From the NCBI GenBank assembly GCA_033977085.1, contig CP138906.1:2356001-2420000 (forward strand): 64,000 nucleotides of DNA. Reading direction: 5' to 3'. Of this stretch, positions 21,177 through 31,239 are shown one piece after another. Source of the DNA: Apirhabdus apintestini. GTDB taxonomy: Bacteria; Pseudomonadota; Gammaproteobacteria; Enterobacterales; Enterobacteriaceae. Each line of letters opens with the position of its first letter. The stretch's first letter is position 1. The position numbers and the translations under genes were made by a program. The notes beneath the pieces are model-generated. The model was not told the origin of the DNA and did no database searches. It saw nothing but the letters and a program-made list of their open reading frames with translations.

Positions 21177-22397
21177 ATGACGACTGGCGGACTGGCTCAA
21201 ATTGGTAATGTCGATCTGGTAAAACAGTTAAATAGTGCTGCAGTCTATCGCCTTATCGACCAATTGGGTCCAATATCGCGGATCCAAATTGCTGAACAAA
21301 GCCAGTTGGCTCCCGCCAGCGTCACAAAAATTACTCGCCAGCTTATTGAGCGAGGTTTGATCAAAGAGGTCGATCAGCAGGCCTCTACGGGTGGGCGGCG
21401 CGCGATATCAATCGTTACCGAAACCCGAGCCTTCCAGGCAATTGGTGTCAGGCTGGGTCGATACGATGCTACGCTGACACTTTTCGACTTAAGCGCGCGA
21501 GCGCTGGCGGAGCAGCACTATCCTCTTCCTCAACGTAACCAGCAGGCGCTTGAGCAAGCGCTCCTTGGCGCTATAGAAGATTTTATCCACCATTCTCAAA
21601 GAAAAATTAGAGAGCTACTGGCCATTTCCGTCATTCTCCCGGGTCTGGTTGATCCTGAAAATGGCGTGGTGCGCTATATGCCGCATATTGAGATTCAGGA
21701 TTGGGGGTTGGTTACCGCGCTGGAAGAGCGCTTTAACCTGACCTGCTACGTGGGCCATGATATTCGCAGTCTGGCACTGGCCGAACACTATTTTGGCGCA
21801 ACCCAGGATAGCGAGGATTCAATATTAATCCGCGTGCATCGCGGCACCGGCGCAGGTATTCTTTCCGGCGGCCAGATTTTCATTGGCCGCAATGGCAACG
21901 TCGGTGAAATAGGCCATATTCAAGTTGATCCCTTAGGAGAACGCTGCCACTGCGGCAACTTCGGCTGCCTGGAAACCATTGCCGCCAACGCCGCTATCGA
22001 ACAGCGCGTGCGTTTACTACTTGAGCAGGGCTATCAAAGCCGCCTTTCACTTGATGCCTGTACAATTCAATCTATCTGTAAAGCTGCCAACAAAGGCGAT
22101 GTTCTGGCAACAGAAGTTATTGAACACGTAGGCCGCCATCTTGGTAAAGCTATTGCCATCGCGATTAATTTATTTAACCCGCAAAAAGTGGCAATAGCCG
22201 GTGAAATTACCGCCGCACAAAAAGTTTTACTACCGGCGATAGCAGGCTGTATTAATGCTCAGGCGCTGGAAGCGTTCCGTCGCCATCTCCCCGTGGTATG
22301 CTCCCGGCTTGACGATCGTTCTGCCATTGGTGCTTTTGCATTAGTTAAACGCGCCATGCTGAATGGCTCCTTATTACAGAGGCTATTAGGCGATTAA
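21177..22397 (+). CDS. nagC: ROK-family transcriptional repressor NagC
   Basis: 406 residues (E. coli 406). N-terminal winged helix (IDQLGPISRIQIAEQSQLAP, ASVTKITRQLIERGLI), then a ROK sugar-binding domain with the zinc motif HCGNFGCLETIAA. Binds GlcNAc-6-P and represses nagE/nagBAC. Six bases separate it from nagA. Intact, so the whole nagBAC operon is whole while its transporter is frameshifted. Confidence 0.95.
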   Translation: MTTGGLAQIGNVDLVKQLNSAAVYRLIDQLGPISRIQIAEQSQLAPASVTKITRQLIERGLIKEVDQQASTGGRRAISIVTETRAFQAIGVRLGRYDATLTLFDLSARALAEQHYPLPQRNQQALEQALLGAIEDFIHHSQRKIRELLAISVILPGLVDPENGVVRYMPHIEIQDWGLVTALEERFNLTCYVGHDIRSLALAEHYFGATQDSEDSILIRVHRGTGAGILSGGQIFIGRNGNVGEIGHIQVDPLGERCHCGNFGCLETIAANAAIEQRVRLLLEQGYQSRLSLDACTIQSICKAANKGDVLATEVIEHVGRHLGKAIAIAINLFNPQKVAIAGEITAAQKVLLPAIAGCINAQALEAFRRHLPVVCSRLDDRSAIGAFALVKRAMLNGSLLQRLLGD

Positions 22398-22908
22398 TCG
22401 TCAAAAAGACAGATACGATTTCTCCGGCTGCAGGCGAAACGAAATTTATTGCATGTAATTAGCGGTATCGCTGTCAAAAGTAAGGCCATCCATCGCCTCC
22501 AGGAAAATAGCTGCGGTAAATGTCTGTTTACTCATACTAAAACGGTGCCATTCGATACAGGCCCCCACCTGCAATCAAAGCCTGCGTTTACGCTGAAAAC
22601 CCTGTAACATCAGCCTATCGTTAATGTTCGAAGTGTGTAATGCCAGAATAAATCAACCGGGCAAAGTATTGATTACTTTTACCCTATTCGTATTAGCTGT
22701 GGAACAGGGGCGCGAGACGTCCTCTACTAAAAACAATATTCCTATTGTCTTAATTCTGTATTTCAGGGCACATAGTGCACAACCGGGCAGATGGTAAATA
22801 AACGATGCCAGTGGCCCTATTCGGATGCGCATTTTTGCTGAATATTACAGCAAGCTGTTCGCAAGCTGGTCAAACGAGCAGGAATCCCTTAATTTCGTCA
22901 AAAAGGTG
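22398..22908. other. Gene-free region between nagC and the tRNA operon
   Basis: About 510 bp. E. coli has umpH (nagD) and asnB here; neither is recognisable. No ORF is supported. The end of the stretch holds the tRNA promoter. Confidence 0.5.
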
Positions 22909-22937
22909 TTGACGCTGCCAGGTCCAATACGCATAAT
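22909..22937 (+). promoter_or_regulatory. Strong sigma-70 promoter of the tRNA operon
   Basis: TTGACG (22909-22914), 17-bp spacer, CATAAT (22932-22937), followed by a GC-rich discriminator GCGCCCCGC, as expected for stringently controlled stable-RNA promoters. About 30 bp separate it from the first tRNA. Confidence 0.8.
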
Positions 22938-22972
22938 GCGCCCCGCAACGCCGATAAGGTAACGCAAAAGAT

Positions 22973-23049
22973 GGCTACGTAGCTCAGTTGGTTAGAGCAC
23001 ATCACTCATAATGATGGGGTCACAGGTTCGAATCCCGTCGTAGCCACCA
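22973..23049 (+). tRNA. metT: tRNA-Met (CAU), elongator
   Basis: 77 nt with encoded CCA. Cloverleaf arms GGCTACG/CGTAGCC, anticodon CAT in CTCATAA, T-loop GGTTCGAATCC. Identical to the copy at 23411-23487. First gene of a seven-tRNA operon in the same order as E. coli metT-leuW-glnU-glnW-metU-glnV-glnX. Confidence 0.97.
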
Positions 23050-23053
23050 CAAT

Positions 23054-23138
23054 GCGGGAGTGGCGAAATTGGTAGACGCACCAGATTTAGGTTCTGGCGC
23101 CGCAAGGTGTGCGAGTTCAAGTCTCGCCTCCCGCACCA
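23054..23138 (+). tRNA. leuW: tRNA-Leu (UAG)
   Basis: 85 nt with long variable arm (GGCGCCGCAAGGTGT region) and encoded CCA. Acceptor GCGGGAG/CTCCCGC, anticodon TAG in ATTTAGGT. Four bases after metT. Confidence 0.96.
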
Positions 23139-23156
23139 TTTTAGCGTTGTTACGGG

Positions 23157-23231
23157 TGGGGTATCGCCAAGCGGTAAGGCACCGGTTTTTGATACCGGCA
23201 TTCCCTGGTTCGAATCCAGGTACCCCAGCCA
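23157..23231 (+). tRNA. glnU: tRNA-Gln (UUG)
   Basis: 75 nt with CCA. Acceptor TGGGGTA/TACCCCA, anticodon TTG in TTTTTGAT. The only UUG glutamine tRNA in the cluster. Confidence 0.96.
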
Positions 23232-23305
23232 TTTTTTCTATAGCAGACGCAGCTGCGGCTGTTAATCGCTGAAAAGTCAGTTAGTAATCAGCGGTAAAGC
23301 TCTCT

Positions 23306-23380
23306 TGGGGTGTCGCCAAGCGGTAAGGCACTGGATTCTGATTCCAGCATTCCGGGGTTCGAATCCCTGCACCCCAGCCA
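23306..23380 (+). tRNA. glnW: tRNA-Gln (CUG), copy 1
   Basis: 75 nt with CCA. Acceptor TGGGGTG/CACCCCA, anticodon CTG in ATTCTGAT. Identical to the copies at 23596 and 23700. Confidence 0.96.
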
Positions 23381-23410
23381 CTATTAGATGTACATCGTTA
23401 AGAAATCTTT

Positions 23411-23487
23411 GGCTACGTAGCTCAGTTGGTTAGAGCACATCACTCATAATGATGGGGTCACAGGTTCGAATCCCGTCGTAGCCACCA
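23411..23487 (+). tRNA. metU: tRNA-Met (CAU), second copy
   Basis: 77 nt with CCA, base-for-base the same as the tRNA-Met at 22973-23049. Elongator type. Confidence 0.96.
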
Positions 23488-23595
23488 TATTTGTGAAATT
23501 GCAATTTACACAGTACATCTGTGGTAAGCAGGCACCATTAGCATTGCATATTGGAAAGTAAATTATTGTTACTTTTCAATTAATAGAGACACTAT

Positions 23596-23670
23596 TGGGG
23601 TGTCGCCAAGCGGTAAGGCACTGGATTCTGATTCCAGCATTCCGGGGTTCGAATCCCTGCACCCCAGCCA
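23596..23670 (+). tRNA. glnV: tRNA-Gln (CUG), copy 2
   Basis: 75 nt with CCA, identical to 23306-23380. Confidence 0.96.
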
Positions 23671-23699
23671 ATTTAATATAATAGTTAATAAGACACCGT

Positions 23700-23774
23700 T
23701 GGGGTGTCGCCAAGCGGTAAGGCACTGGATTCTGATTCCAGCATTCCGGGGTTCGAATCCCTGCACCCCAGCCA
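23700..23774 (+). tRNA. glnX: tRNA-Gln (CUG), copy 3
   Basis: 75 nt with CCA, identical to the two other CUG copies. Last gene of the operon; the terminator starts 10 bp downstream. Confidence 0.96.
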
Positions 23775-23783
23775 ACTTATAAA

Positions 23784-23811
23784 AAGGCCTGCTAAATAAG
23801 CAGGCCTTTTT
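23784..23811 (+). terminator. Rho-independent terminator of the tRNA operon
   Basis: Stem AGGCCTGCT/AGCAGGCCT with loop AAATA, followed by T5 and preceded by A5, so it can work on both strands and also serve ubiF. Confidence 0.88.
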
Positions 23812-23914
23812 GCTATCAGGATTCATCTACGCATTCGTTCATATCAAAGCCCCAGCGCCCTTCGTAAAATACGAGGCTAACTGCATCACAGACGATGAGC
23901 GAATACGTATGAAC

Positions 23915-25093
23915 TCACAGTCCCAGCGCGTACTTCAATGCACGGCGCTTAAGCGGCCCCGCTCGCTCTGCCGCCATCAACCCTAGATTTCGCAATACGC
24001 GTACCGGTGCCAGTGGGTGACTGAACCCGGCGTAAAAGAGATCCATGCCACTTTGCATCACATAATTATCAGGCATCCGGCGATGTTGATAGCGTTTTAA
24101 AATGGAATACTCGCACCAGACCTCACCGCGATCCCGCGCCCGGGTTAGCGTATCCAGCAGCGCCAGCGCATCGCGATAACCCAAATTCACTCCCTGCCCG
24201 GCTAAGGGATGGATGGTATGCGCGGCATCCCCCACTAAAGCTACGCCCGGGGCCACATATTGCAAGGCATGCCGTCGAGTTAGCCCAAATGCACCTGTGG
24301 CCATTGGTGTTATCGGGCCAAGCCGCGCGGGGAACGTGGCCATGATTTCATCTTTCAACTGGGGTAATTTAAGCGCCTGCAACTGCCGGATGCGATCTGG
24401 AGCATCATACCAAACCAGCGAAGCCCAGCCGTCAAACAAAGGTAAAAATGCGTGCGGCCCGGAAGGCGTAAAATGCTGCCAGGTCGTTTCACCGGCAGGC
24501 GCATCGCAGCGAACGGTAATCAGCATACAAGACTGCCGATATTGCCAGGCGTGCGTACCGATGCCCACCCAATCACGGACCTGAGAGTTAGCGCCATCGG
24601 CGCCAATAATTAGCGCTGCCGATAATCTGTCACCATTTTCAAATACCAGCTCACATTCAGCACCGCTTTTACGTCGAAGCGAAGTTACCCGCGCAGGGCA
24701 ATAAAGTGTGACCTGAGAGTGCGCAGACAAAGCATCCCACAGCGCGCGCTGTAACACATGATTCTCGACCATGAACCCCAATTCCGGCAGCGCCAGTTCC
24801 GCCGCATCGAAAATCACGCGTGCGCTATCCCACTCCCAGGTTTCCAGTTTCCGGTATGGATGGCAGCGCATGGCGCAGGCCTGTTGCCAAACCCCCAGCT
24901 GTTCCAGAAAATCTACCGATGCCCGACTAATAGCGGAAACGCGCACGTCTGGCGCCGCGCCAGCGTCAAATACCGGCGGCGGTTCACGCTCAATGACACT
25001 AACCTGAAACCCGCGCTGCGCCAGCCCAAGGGCAACGGCCGCGCCAACCATCCCGCCGCCAACCACGGCAACCTCAGTGCGCTGATGCGTCAT
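23915..25093 (-). CDS. ubiF: Ubiquinone-pathway FAD monooxygenase UbiF
   Basis: Hydroxylates the quinone ring at a late step of ubiquinone synthesis. 392 residues. Rossmann FAD motif VVGGGMVGAAVALGLAQRG at the N-terminus, and the second FAD motif LVGDAAHTIHPLAGQGVNLG near residue 285. Intact. Divergent from miaB, as in E. coli. Confidence 0.94.
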   Translation of the reverse strand: MTHQRTEVAVVGGGMVGAAVALGLAQRGFQVSVIEREPPPVFDAGAAPDVRVSAISRASVDFLEQLGVWQQACAMRCHPYRKLETWEWDSARVIFDAAELALPELGFMVENHVLQRALWDALSAHSQVTLYCPARVTSLRRKSGAECELVFENGDRLSAALIIGADGANSQVRDWVGIGTHAWQYRQSCMLITVRCDAPAGETTWQHFTPSGPHAFLPLFDGWASLVWYDAPDRIRQLQALKLPQLKDEIMATFPARLGPITPMATGAFGLTRRHALQYVAPGVALVGDAAHTIHPLAGQGVNLGYRDALALLDTLTRARDRGEVWCEYSILKRYQHRRMPDNYVMQSGMDLFYAGFSHPLAPVRVLRNLGLMAAERAGPLKRRALKYALGL

Positions 25094-25376
25094 ACTTTAT
25101 TATCCTCACAGCCTGTTACACCCGGCGTACCAACGATGTTGATGCTCTTAATAAGAAACATCCCGCCGCAAACCGGAGCGCACAAAAGAAAATATCTTGC
25201 CTGGTGCTTCCAGTTAACGGCGAAATCGCCCGCCAGGCCAGATGGTTAATTAAGCCCCTTGTGAGTGTACCGGTTTTTTACCCAAGCGGGACACAAGCGC
25301 GCTCTGGTCACAACCTCATCAAAGCATTACAATACGCGCCCTGCATTCTCGATCTGACTCAAGCATGGCTACACTG

Positions 25377-26800
25377 ATGACAAAAAAACTGCACATTAAA
25401 ACCTGGGGCTGTCAGATGAACGAATATGATTCATCTAAAATGGCTTCCCTGCTGGAAACGACGCACGGCTTAACGCTTACCGACGTCGCAGAAGACGCGG
25501 ATATTTTATTGCTAAATACCTGTTCAATCCGCGAAAAGGCCCAGGAAAAGGTTTTCCATCAGTTAGGCCGCTGGAAAATGCTTAAGGAAAAGAACCCGAA
25601 CCTGATTATCGGCGTAGGCGGATGCGTCGCCTCCCAGGAGGGCGACCATATACGCCAGCGCGCCCACTATGTCGATATTATTTTTGGGCCGCAAACGCTG
25701 CACCGTCTCCCTGAAATGATTAATCGCGTTAGCGGCGATCGTAGTCCGGTAATGGATATCAGTTTCCCGGAAATCGAAAAATTCGATAGTCTGCCAGAGC
25801 CGCGCGCCGAGGGTCCTACCGCGTTTGTCTCTATTATGGAAGGCTGCAATAAATATTGTACCTACTGCGTAGTGCCCTATACCCGCGGGGAGGAAGTCAG
25901 CCGCCCGCTGGACGATGTGCTCTATGAAATTGCCCAGCTTGCCGAACAAGGGGTGCGTGAGGTTAATCTGCTAGGGCAAAACGTGAACGCCTGGCGCGGC
26001 GCTACCTTCGATGGTGAAATAAGCTCTTTTGCCGAGCTGCTGCGCCTTGTCGCCGCCATTGATGGCATTGACCGTATCCGTTTTACCACCAGCCATCCTA
26101 TCGAATTCACCGATGATATTGTCGAGGTCTATCGAGATACGCCGGAACTGGTAAGCTTCCTGCACCTGCCGGTGCAAAGCGGGTCAGATCGGGTACTAAA
26201 CATGATGGGACGCACGCATACCGCACTGGAATATAAAGCTATTATTCGTAAGCTACGTGAAGCGCGCCCGGATATTCAAATAAGCTCTGATTTCATCATC
26301 GGCTTCCCGGGGAAACTCAGGAAGATTTCGAACAAACCATGAAACTCATTGCAGACGTAAACTTTGATATGAGTTTTAGCTTTATTTTCTCCGCGCGCCC
26401 GGGTACGCCCGCGGCCGATATGGTTGACGATGTGCCGGAAGAAGAGAAAAAGCAGCGCCTGTATATCCTGCAGGAACGCATCAACCAGCAGGCCGGTGCA
26501 TGGAGCCGGCGTATGATGGGTTCCGTGCAGCGTATTTTAGTTGAAGGCACTTCGCGGAAAAACGTGATGGAGCTGTCCGGGCGGACTGAAAATAACCGCG
26601 TGGTCAATTTCGAAGGCACACCCGATATGATAGGTAAGTTCGTCGACGTTGAAATTGTTGATGTCTTCCCAAACTCGCTGCGCGGCAAAGTTGTGCGTAC
26701 AGAAGCAGAAATGGGGCTGCGCGTCGTGGAAACGCCCGCCGCAGTCATCGCACGAACCCGTAAAGAAAATGAACTCGGCGTCGGTTTCTATCAGCCATAA
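25377..26800 (+). pseudogene. miaB: tRNA methylthiotransferase MiaB, one frameshift
   Basis: Radical-SAM enzyme that adds the 2-methylthio group to i6A37. N-terminal UPF0004 domain (KTWGCQMNEYDSSK, NTCSIREKA, GGCVASQEG), radical-SAM triad GCNKYCTYCVVPYTRG, C-terminal TRAM domain. A -1 shift in a G4 run near 26310 turns FPGETQEDF into FPGKLRK. Restored length is 474 residues, equal to E. coli. The start at 25377 (MTKKLHIK) follows the family; an in-frame ATG at 25365 would add four residues. Confidence 0.9.
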
Positions 26801-26823
26801 TAGGTGGATTAAGCGCTCTCTGT

Positions 26824-26853
26824 CTCTGAACGCCGCTTATGCGGCGTTCAGAG
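26824..26853 (+). terminator. Strong hairpin between miaB and ybeZ
   Basis: 13-bp perfect stem CTCTGAACGCCGC/GCGGCGTTCAGAG with TTAT loop, followed by TTTATAA. The T tract is short, so it may act as a terminator or as an mRNA-processing hairpin. Confidence 0.6.
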
Positions 26854-27000
26854 TTTATAACCCTTGTATTTCCACGCCGACACCCAAATATCATTCTCGA
26901 TGCTTGCGCGCCCGCGTTACGCCATAAATACTTTATCCAGGCCTGCAAGCAGGCGCCGTCATTCACGCTCACCGCCCCGGAAGGGGTCAAGAGGAAAAGT

Positions 27001-28062
27001 TTGAATACTGAAACACGCGAACTCACGCTGGAGCCGGCAGACAATGCGCGTCTGCTCAGCCTGTGCGGCCCCTTTGATGACAATATTAAGCACCTGGAGC
27101 GCCGGCTCGGCGTAGAAATTAATCGCCGCGACAATCAATTCACGCTGACCGGCCGGGCGCTTACGGTGAATGCAGCAGCGGATATCCTGCGCCATCTGTA
27201 TGTCGACACGGCACCGCTGCGCGGGCAAATTCAGGATATCGACCCGGAGCATATTCACTTAGCCATCAAGGAGTTCCGCGTACTGGAACAGGCTGCTGAA
27301 AGTGTCCCGGACTACGGCAAAGCGGTCAATATCAAAACGAAGCGCGGCGTGATTAAGCCCCGCACCCCAAACCAGGCGCAGTATATCGCGCATATACTCG
27401 ATCATGACATTACCTTCAGCGTAGGTCCGGCAGGGACCGGTAAAACTTATCTTGCCGTCGCTGCCGCCGTGGACGCCCTAGAGCGCCAGGAAATCAGGCG
27501 CATTCTGCTCACCCGTCCGGCGGTTGAGGCCGGTGAAAAGCTGGGATTTCTGCCTGGCGATTTAAGTCAGAAAGTCGATCCTTATCTGCGTCCACTCTAC
27601 GATGCCCTGTTTGAAATGCTCGGTTTTGAGCGCGTCGAAAAACTGATTGAGCGCAATGTCATTGAGGTCGCCCCTCTCGCCTACATGCGTGGGCGTACCC
27701 TTAACGATGCGTTTATTATTCTCGATGAAAGTCAAAACACGACTATCGAGCAGATGAAGATGTTCCTGACCCGCATCGGCTTCAATTCTAAAGCCGTTAT
27801 TACCGGCGATGTGACGCAGATTGACCTGCCGCGAAATACCAAATCAGGGCTGCGCCACGCCATCGAGGTGCTCGCCGAAGTTGACGAAATCAGCTTTAAT
27901 TTCTTCCACAGTGAAGATGTGGTGCGCCATCCCGTGGTGGCTCGTATCGTTAATGCGTATGAAGCCTGGGAAGAAGCCGAGCAAAAGCGTAAAGCGGAAC
28001 TTGCCGCAGAGCGTAAACGTGAAGCTCAGGCCGTGGCCGGAAACCTTCAGGAGCCGTCATGA
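27001..28062 (+). CDS. ybeZ: PhoH-like NTPase YbeZ
   Basis: 353 residues. Start chosen at TTG 27001 (reads LNTETRELTLEPADN) because GAGGAAAAG lies directly upstream and it matches the family; the longer frame upstream is unsupported. Walker A GPAGTGKTYLA, Walker B AFIILDESQN. PhoH-like ATPase that works with YbeY in RNA and ribosome metabolism. The stop overlaps the ybeY start by 4 bp (ATGA). Intact. Confidence 0.92.
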   Translation: MNTETRELTLEPADNARLLSLCGPFDDNIKHLERRLGVEINRRDNQFTLTGRALTVNAAADILRHLYVDTAPLRGQIQDIDPEHIHLAIKEFRVLEQAAESVPDYGKAVNIKTKRGVIKPRTPNQAQYIAHILDHDITFSVGPAGTGKTYLAVAAAVDALERQEIRRILLTRPAVEAGEKLGFLPGDLSQKVDPYLRPLYDALFEMLGFERVEKLIERNVIEVAPLAYMRGRTLNDAFIILDESQNTTIEQMKMFLTRIGFNSKAVITGDVTQIDLPRNTKSGLRHAIEVLAEVDEISFNFFHSEDVVRHPVVARIVNAYEAWEEAEQKRKAELAAERKREAQAVAGNLQEPS

Positions 28063-28526
28063 GTCAGGTGATACTCGATTTACAGATAGCCTGCGATCCC
28101 CACCCGGCGCTGCCGACGGAGGCGCAAATCCAGCGCTGGCTCGATGCCGCCATCCTGCCTTTTCAGAAAGAGGCCGAAGTGACGGTGCGGCTGGTCGATG
28201 AAGCAGAAAGCCATGAGTTGAACCACACCTATCGCGGCAAAGATAAATCGACCAACGTGCTGTCTTTTCCCTTTGAAGCACCGCCGGGCATCGAATTACC
28301 GCTGCTCGGCGATCTTGTGATATGCCGCCAGGTCGTGGAGCACGAAGCGCAGGAACAGGATAAACCGCTGGAAGCACACTGGGCGCATATGGTTGTGCAC
28401 GGCAGCCTGCATCTGCTGGGCTATGACCACATTGACGACAATGAAGCCGAGGAGATGGAAGCGCTGGAAACAGAGATAATGCTTGCGCTCGGCTACACCG
28501 ATCCGTACATTGCCGAAAAAGCCTGA
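28059..28526 (+). CDS. ybeY: Endoribonuclease YbeY (rRNA maturation)
   Basis: 155 residues. Zinc-binding motif HGSLHLLGYDH with three His ligands, and the family block YRGKDKSTNVLSFPF. Acts in 16S rRNA 3'-end maturation and late 70S quality control. Translationally coupled to ybeZ. Intact. Confidence 0.95.
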   Translation: MSQVILDLQIACDPHPALPTEAQIQRWLDAAILPFQKEAEVTVRLVDEAESHELNHTYRGKDKSTNVLSFPFEAPPGIELPLLGDLVICRQVVEHEAQEQDKPLEAHWAHMVVHGSLHLLGYDHIDDNEAEEMEALETEIMLALGYTDPYIAEKA

Positions 28527-28631
28527 TGGTTGCGGCGGCCACGCTGCCGCATCATTTAGCCAGAATCGCTGCCGCATAAAACCAAACGGGCAGCACCGAA
28601 TTCACTAACAAGGAACCCCATTCCATACGCC

Positions 28632-29506
28632 ATGAGCGACGATAATTCACACAGTAGTGACACGTCAGGTAAAAGGGATTTTTCTCCCTCCTCCTCAACC
28701 AGCTTTTTCACGGCGAGCCTAAAAACCGTGAAGAACTCCTGACGCTAATCCGTGATTCAGAACAAAATGAGCTTATCGATCAGGACACCCGCGATATGCT
28801 CGAAGGGGTTATGGATATCGCCGACCAGCGCGTGCGCGATATCATGATTCCCCGCTCACAGATGATTACGCTGAAACTTAACCAGCCTCTGGACGAATGC
28901 CTTGATGTCATTATCGAATCTGCGCACTCCCGTTTTCCGGTCATCAGTGAAGACAAAGATCACATTGAAGGGATTCTTATGGCGAAGGATTTGCTGCCAT
29001 TTATGCGCAGCGATGCCGAGCCATTTAGCATGGAAAAAGTGTTACGTCCTGCGGTCGTCGTGCCTGAAAGCAAGCGCGTGGACCGTATGCTGAAAGAGTT
29101 CCGCTCCCAGCGTTACCATATGGCCATCGTCATTGATGAATTTGGCGGCGTATCAGGCCTGGTCACCATCGAAGATATTCTCGAACTTATCGTGGGTGAA
29201 ATCGAAGACGAGTATGACGAAGAAGATGATATCGACTTCCGTCAACTTAGCCTTCACGCCTGGAGCGTGCGGGCGCTGGCGTCGATTGAAGATTTCAATG
29301 AACACTTCCACACTCAGTTCAGCAATGAAGAAGTGGATACTATCGGCGGGCTGGTTATGCAGGCATTCGGCCATCTTCCCGCACGCAGGGAAACCATCGA
29401 TATCAACGGTTACCAGTTCCGCGTCGCGATGTCAGACAGCCGTCGTATTATTCAGGTTCACGTACGTATCCCCGACGACTCGCCGACGCCCATACAGGAA
29501 GGGTAA
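28632..29506 (+). pseudogene. ybeX: CBS-domain protein YbeX (CorC family), one frameshift
   Basis: Two CBS domains (RVRDIMIPRSQMITL onward and VPESKRVDRMLKEFRSQRYH) plus a C-terminal CorC/HlyC domain (SNEEVDTIGGLVMQAFGHLP). Implicated in ribosome metabolism and cobalt/magnesium efflux. A -1 shift in an A4 run near 28673 disrupts residues 15 onward (GKKGFFSLLLNQLFHGEP after repair). Restored length is 291 residues (E. coli 292). Two bases before lnt. Confidence 0.88.
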
Positions 29507-29508
29507 TT

Positions 29509-31067
29509 ATGGCGCTCCGCTCACTGCTTCAACGCCAGTCAATACGTTTACCGCTGGCGCTACTTTTTGGCGCCAGCGGCACGCTGGCTTTTTCGCCCTA
29601 TGATTTCTGGCCAGCAGCGCTAATAGCGCTTATCGGGCTGCAGGGATTAACGCTTCATCGCCGCCCGGCGCAGAGTGCTGCCATCGGCTTTGCCTGGGGA
29701 ATGGGGCTGTTCGGCAGCGGCGTGAACTGGGTGTACGTCAGTATCGCGCAATTCGGCGGCATGCCTGGCCCGGTGAATGTATTTCTCGTCGTGCTGCTAG
29801 CGGCCTGGCTATCACTTTATACCGCGCTATTCGCCGGCGTATTAGCTCGTTTCTGGCCGAAAACCTCACTGTGGCGGCTCGCGGTGGCGGCCCCGGCGCT
29901 CTGGCAGGTGACTGAGTTTTTACGCGGATGGGTCCTGACCGGTTTCCCCGGCTTCAATTCGGGTATAGCCAAATCGATGGGCCGTTAAAAGGTCTGGCGC
30001 CGCTGCTGGGCGTTACCGCGATTACGATGCTGCTCATGGCGATCGCAGGCCTGTTCACGCTGGGCATCGCGGCCCGCCGCTGGCCTGTTTTTATTGTTGC
30101 GCTATTGCTGCTGGCGCTCCCTGGCCGCTGCGTACCCTACAGTGGTTTCAACCGCAAAACGCACGCAAACAAACCGTAACGCTGGTTCAGGGGAATATTC
30201 CTCAGTCGATGAAATGGGAAGAGAGCCAGCTAATTAATACGCTGCGCGTTTATCTTGATTTAACGCGTCCGCATATTGGTCGTTCTGGACTGATTATCTG
30301 GCCTGAATCTGCAATCCCAGACACGGAAATCAATCAACAGCGCCTCCTTACCCGCCTCGATGGTGAGCTGCAGTCTCAGCGTAGCGCGCTGATTACGGGT
30401 ATTATCGATGCGCGCCCAAACAGTGTGAGTGCGCGCCAGAATGGGGCGAAAGAGTATGATGTTTACAATACGATAATTACGCTGGGCGCTGGCAATCCTT
30501 ACGGCTATCAGTCAGTCGATCGCTATCAAAAAATCATCTGGTGCCTTTTGGCGAATTTGTGCCGCTGGAATCCATTCTGCGCCCGCTGGCGCCGTTTTTC
30601 GATTTACCCATGTCTTCATTCAGCCGCGGGGCGTATCGCCAGTCGCCGCTCAAGGCAAACGGTAATACGCTAACCGCAGCAATTTGCTACGAAATTATTC
30701 TTGGCCAACAGGTGCGGGATAATTTCCGTCCAGATACCGATTATTTGCTAACGATTTCTAATGATGCCTGGTTTGGGCACTCTATTGGCCCTGGCAGCAT
30801 TTTCAAATGGCGCGCATGCGCGCACTGGAACTCGCCCGGCCGCTACTGCGTAGCACCAATAACGGTATTACGGCAATTATCGCTCCCAACGGAGATATCC
30901 AGGCTTCGCTACCGCAGTTTACGCGCCAGGCATTAACCGCTCAGGTTACGCCAGGCCGTGGTCTGACACCCTACGCCCGGTTTGGCGATCTGCCGGTATG
31001 GATAATTACATTCGTGATGGGCGGTCTGGCGCTGTACACCGCCTGCCGTCGGCGCCAACCCCGCTAA
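29509..31067 (+). pseudogene. lnt: Apolipoprotein N-acyltransferase Lnt, four frameshifts
   Basis: Inner-membrane enzyme adding the third acyl chain to lipoproteins; essential in E. coli. N-terminal membrane helices, then a nitrilase-like periplasmic domain with IIWPESAIPD (catalytic Glu) and AAICYEIILG (catalytic Cys). Four -1 shifts: T lost from CCCTGG at 29949, C lost in CTCCCTGG near 30120, A lost in an A6 run near 30530, C lost in GGCCCTGG near 30790. Restored length is 520 residues (E. coli 512). Three of the four lie in CCTGG contexts. Confidence 0.9.
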
Positions 31068-31076
31068 CACCTGACT

Positions 31077-31112
31077 GCGTCTTTATTCCCCCAATAATAG
31101 GGTTAAAGACGC
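31077..31112 (+). terminator. Hairpin after lnt
   Basis: 9-bp perfect stem GCGTCTTTA/TAAAGACGC (31077-31085, 31104-31112), followed by GGTTT. Likely separates lnt from the glt operon. Confidence 0.5.
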
Positions 31113-31116
31113 GGTT

Positions 31117-31132
31117 TGGCACAAACATTGCT
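31117..31132 (+). promoter_or_regulatory. Sigma-54 (-24/-12) promoter candidate for gltIJKL
   Basis: TGGCAC-N5-TTGCT matches the RpoN consensus with correct GG and GC spacing. It is about 285 bp before gltI. Sigma-54 control of glutamate uptake under nitrogen limitation is known for related enterics. Confidence 0.55.
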
Positions 31133-31239
31133 ACTCCCCTCCAGACGCATTTAAAAAAGCGATTTACGGCGCCCAGAGCGCACTTGCACCCGAACGCTCA
31201 GCACTATGTGCACGAATAGAGTGCAAGGTTCGGCAGCAG

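Noticed and set aside
23306..23774. Repeated 75-bp units that could suggest a CRISPR array
   Set aside because: The units are tRNA-Gln genes with full cloverleaf structure and CCA; spacing is irregular. No CRISPR array was seen in the window.
26839..27000. Longer ybeZ start 54 codons upstream
   Set aside because: The extension covers the miaB-ybeZ hairpin region, has no family match, and a good ribosome site sits before TTG 27001.
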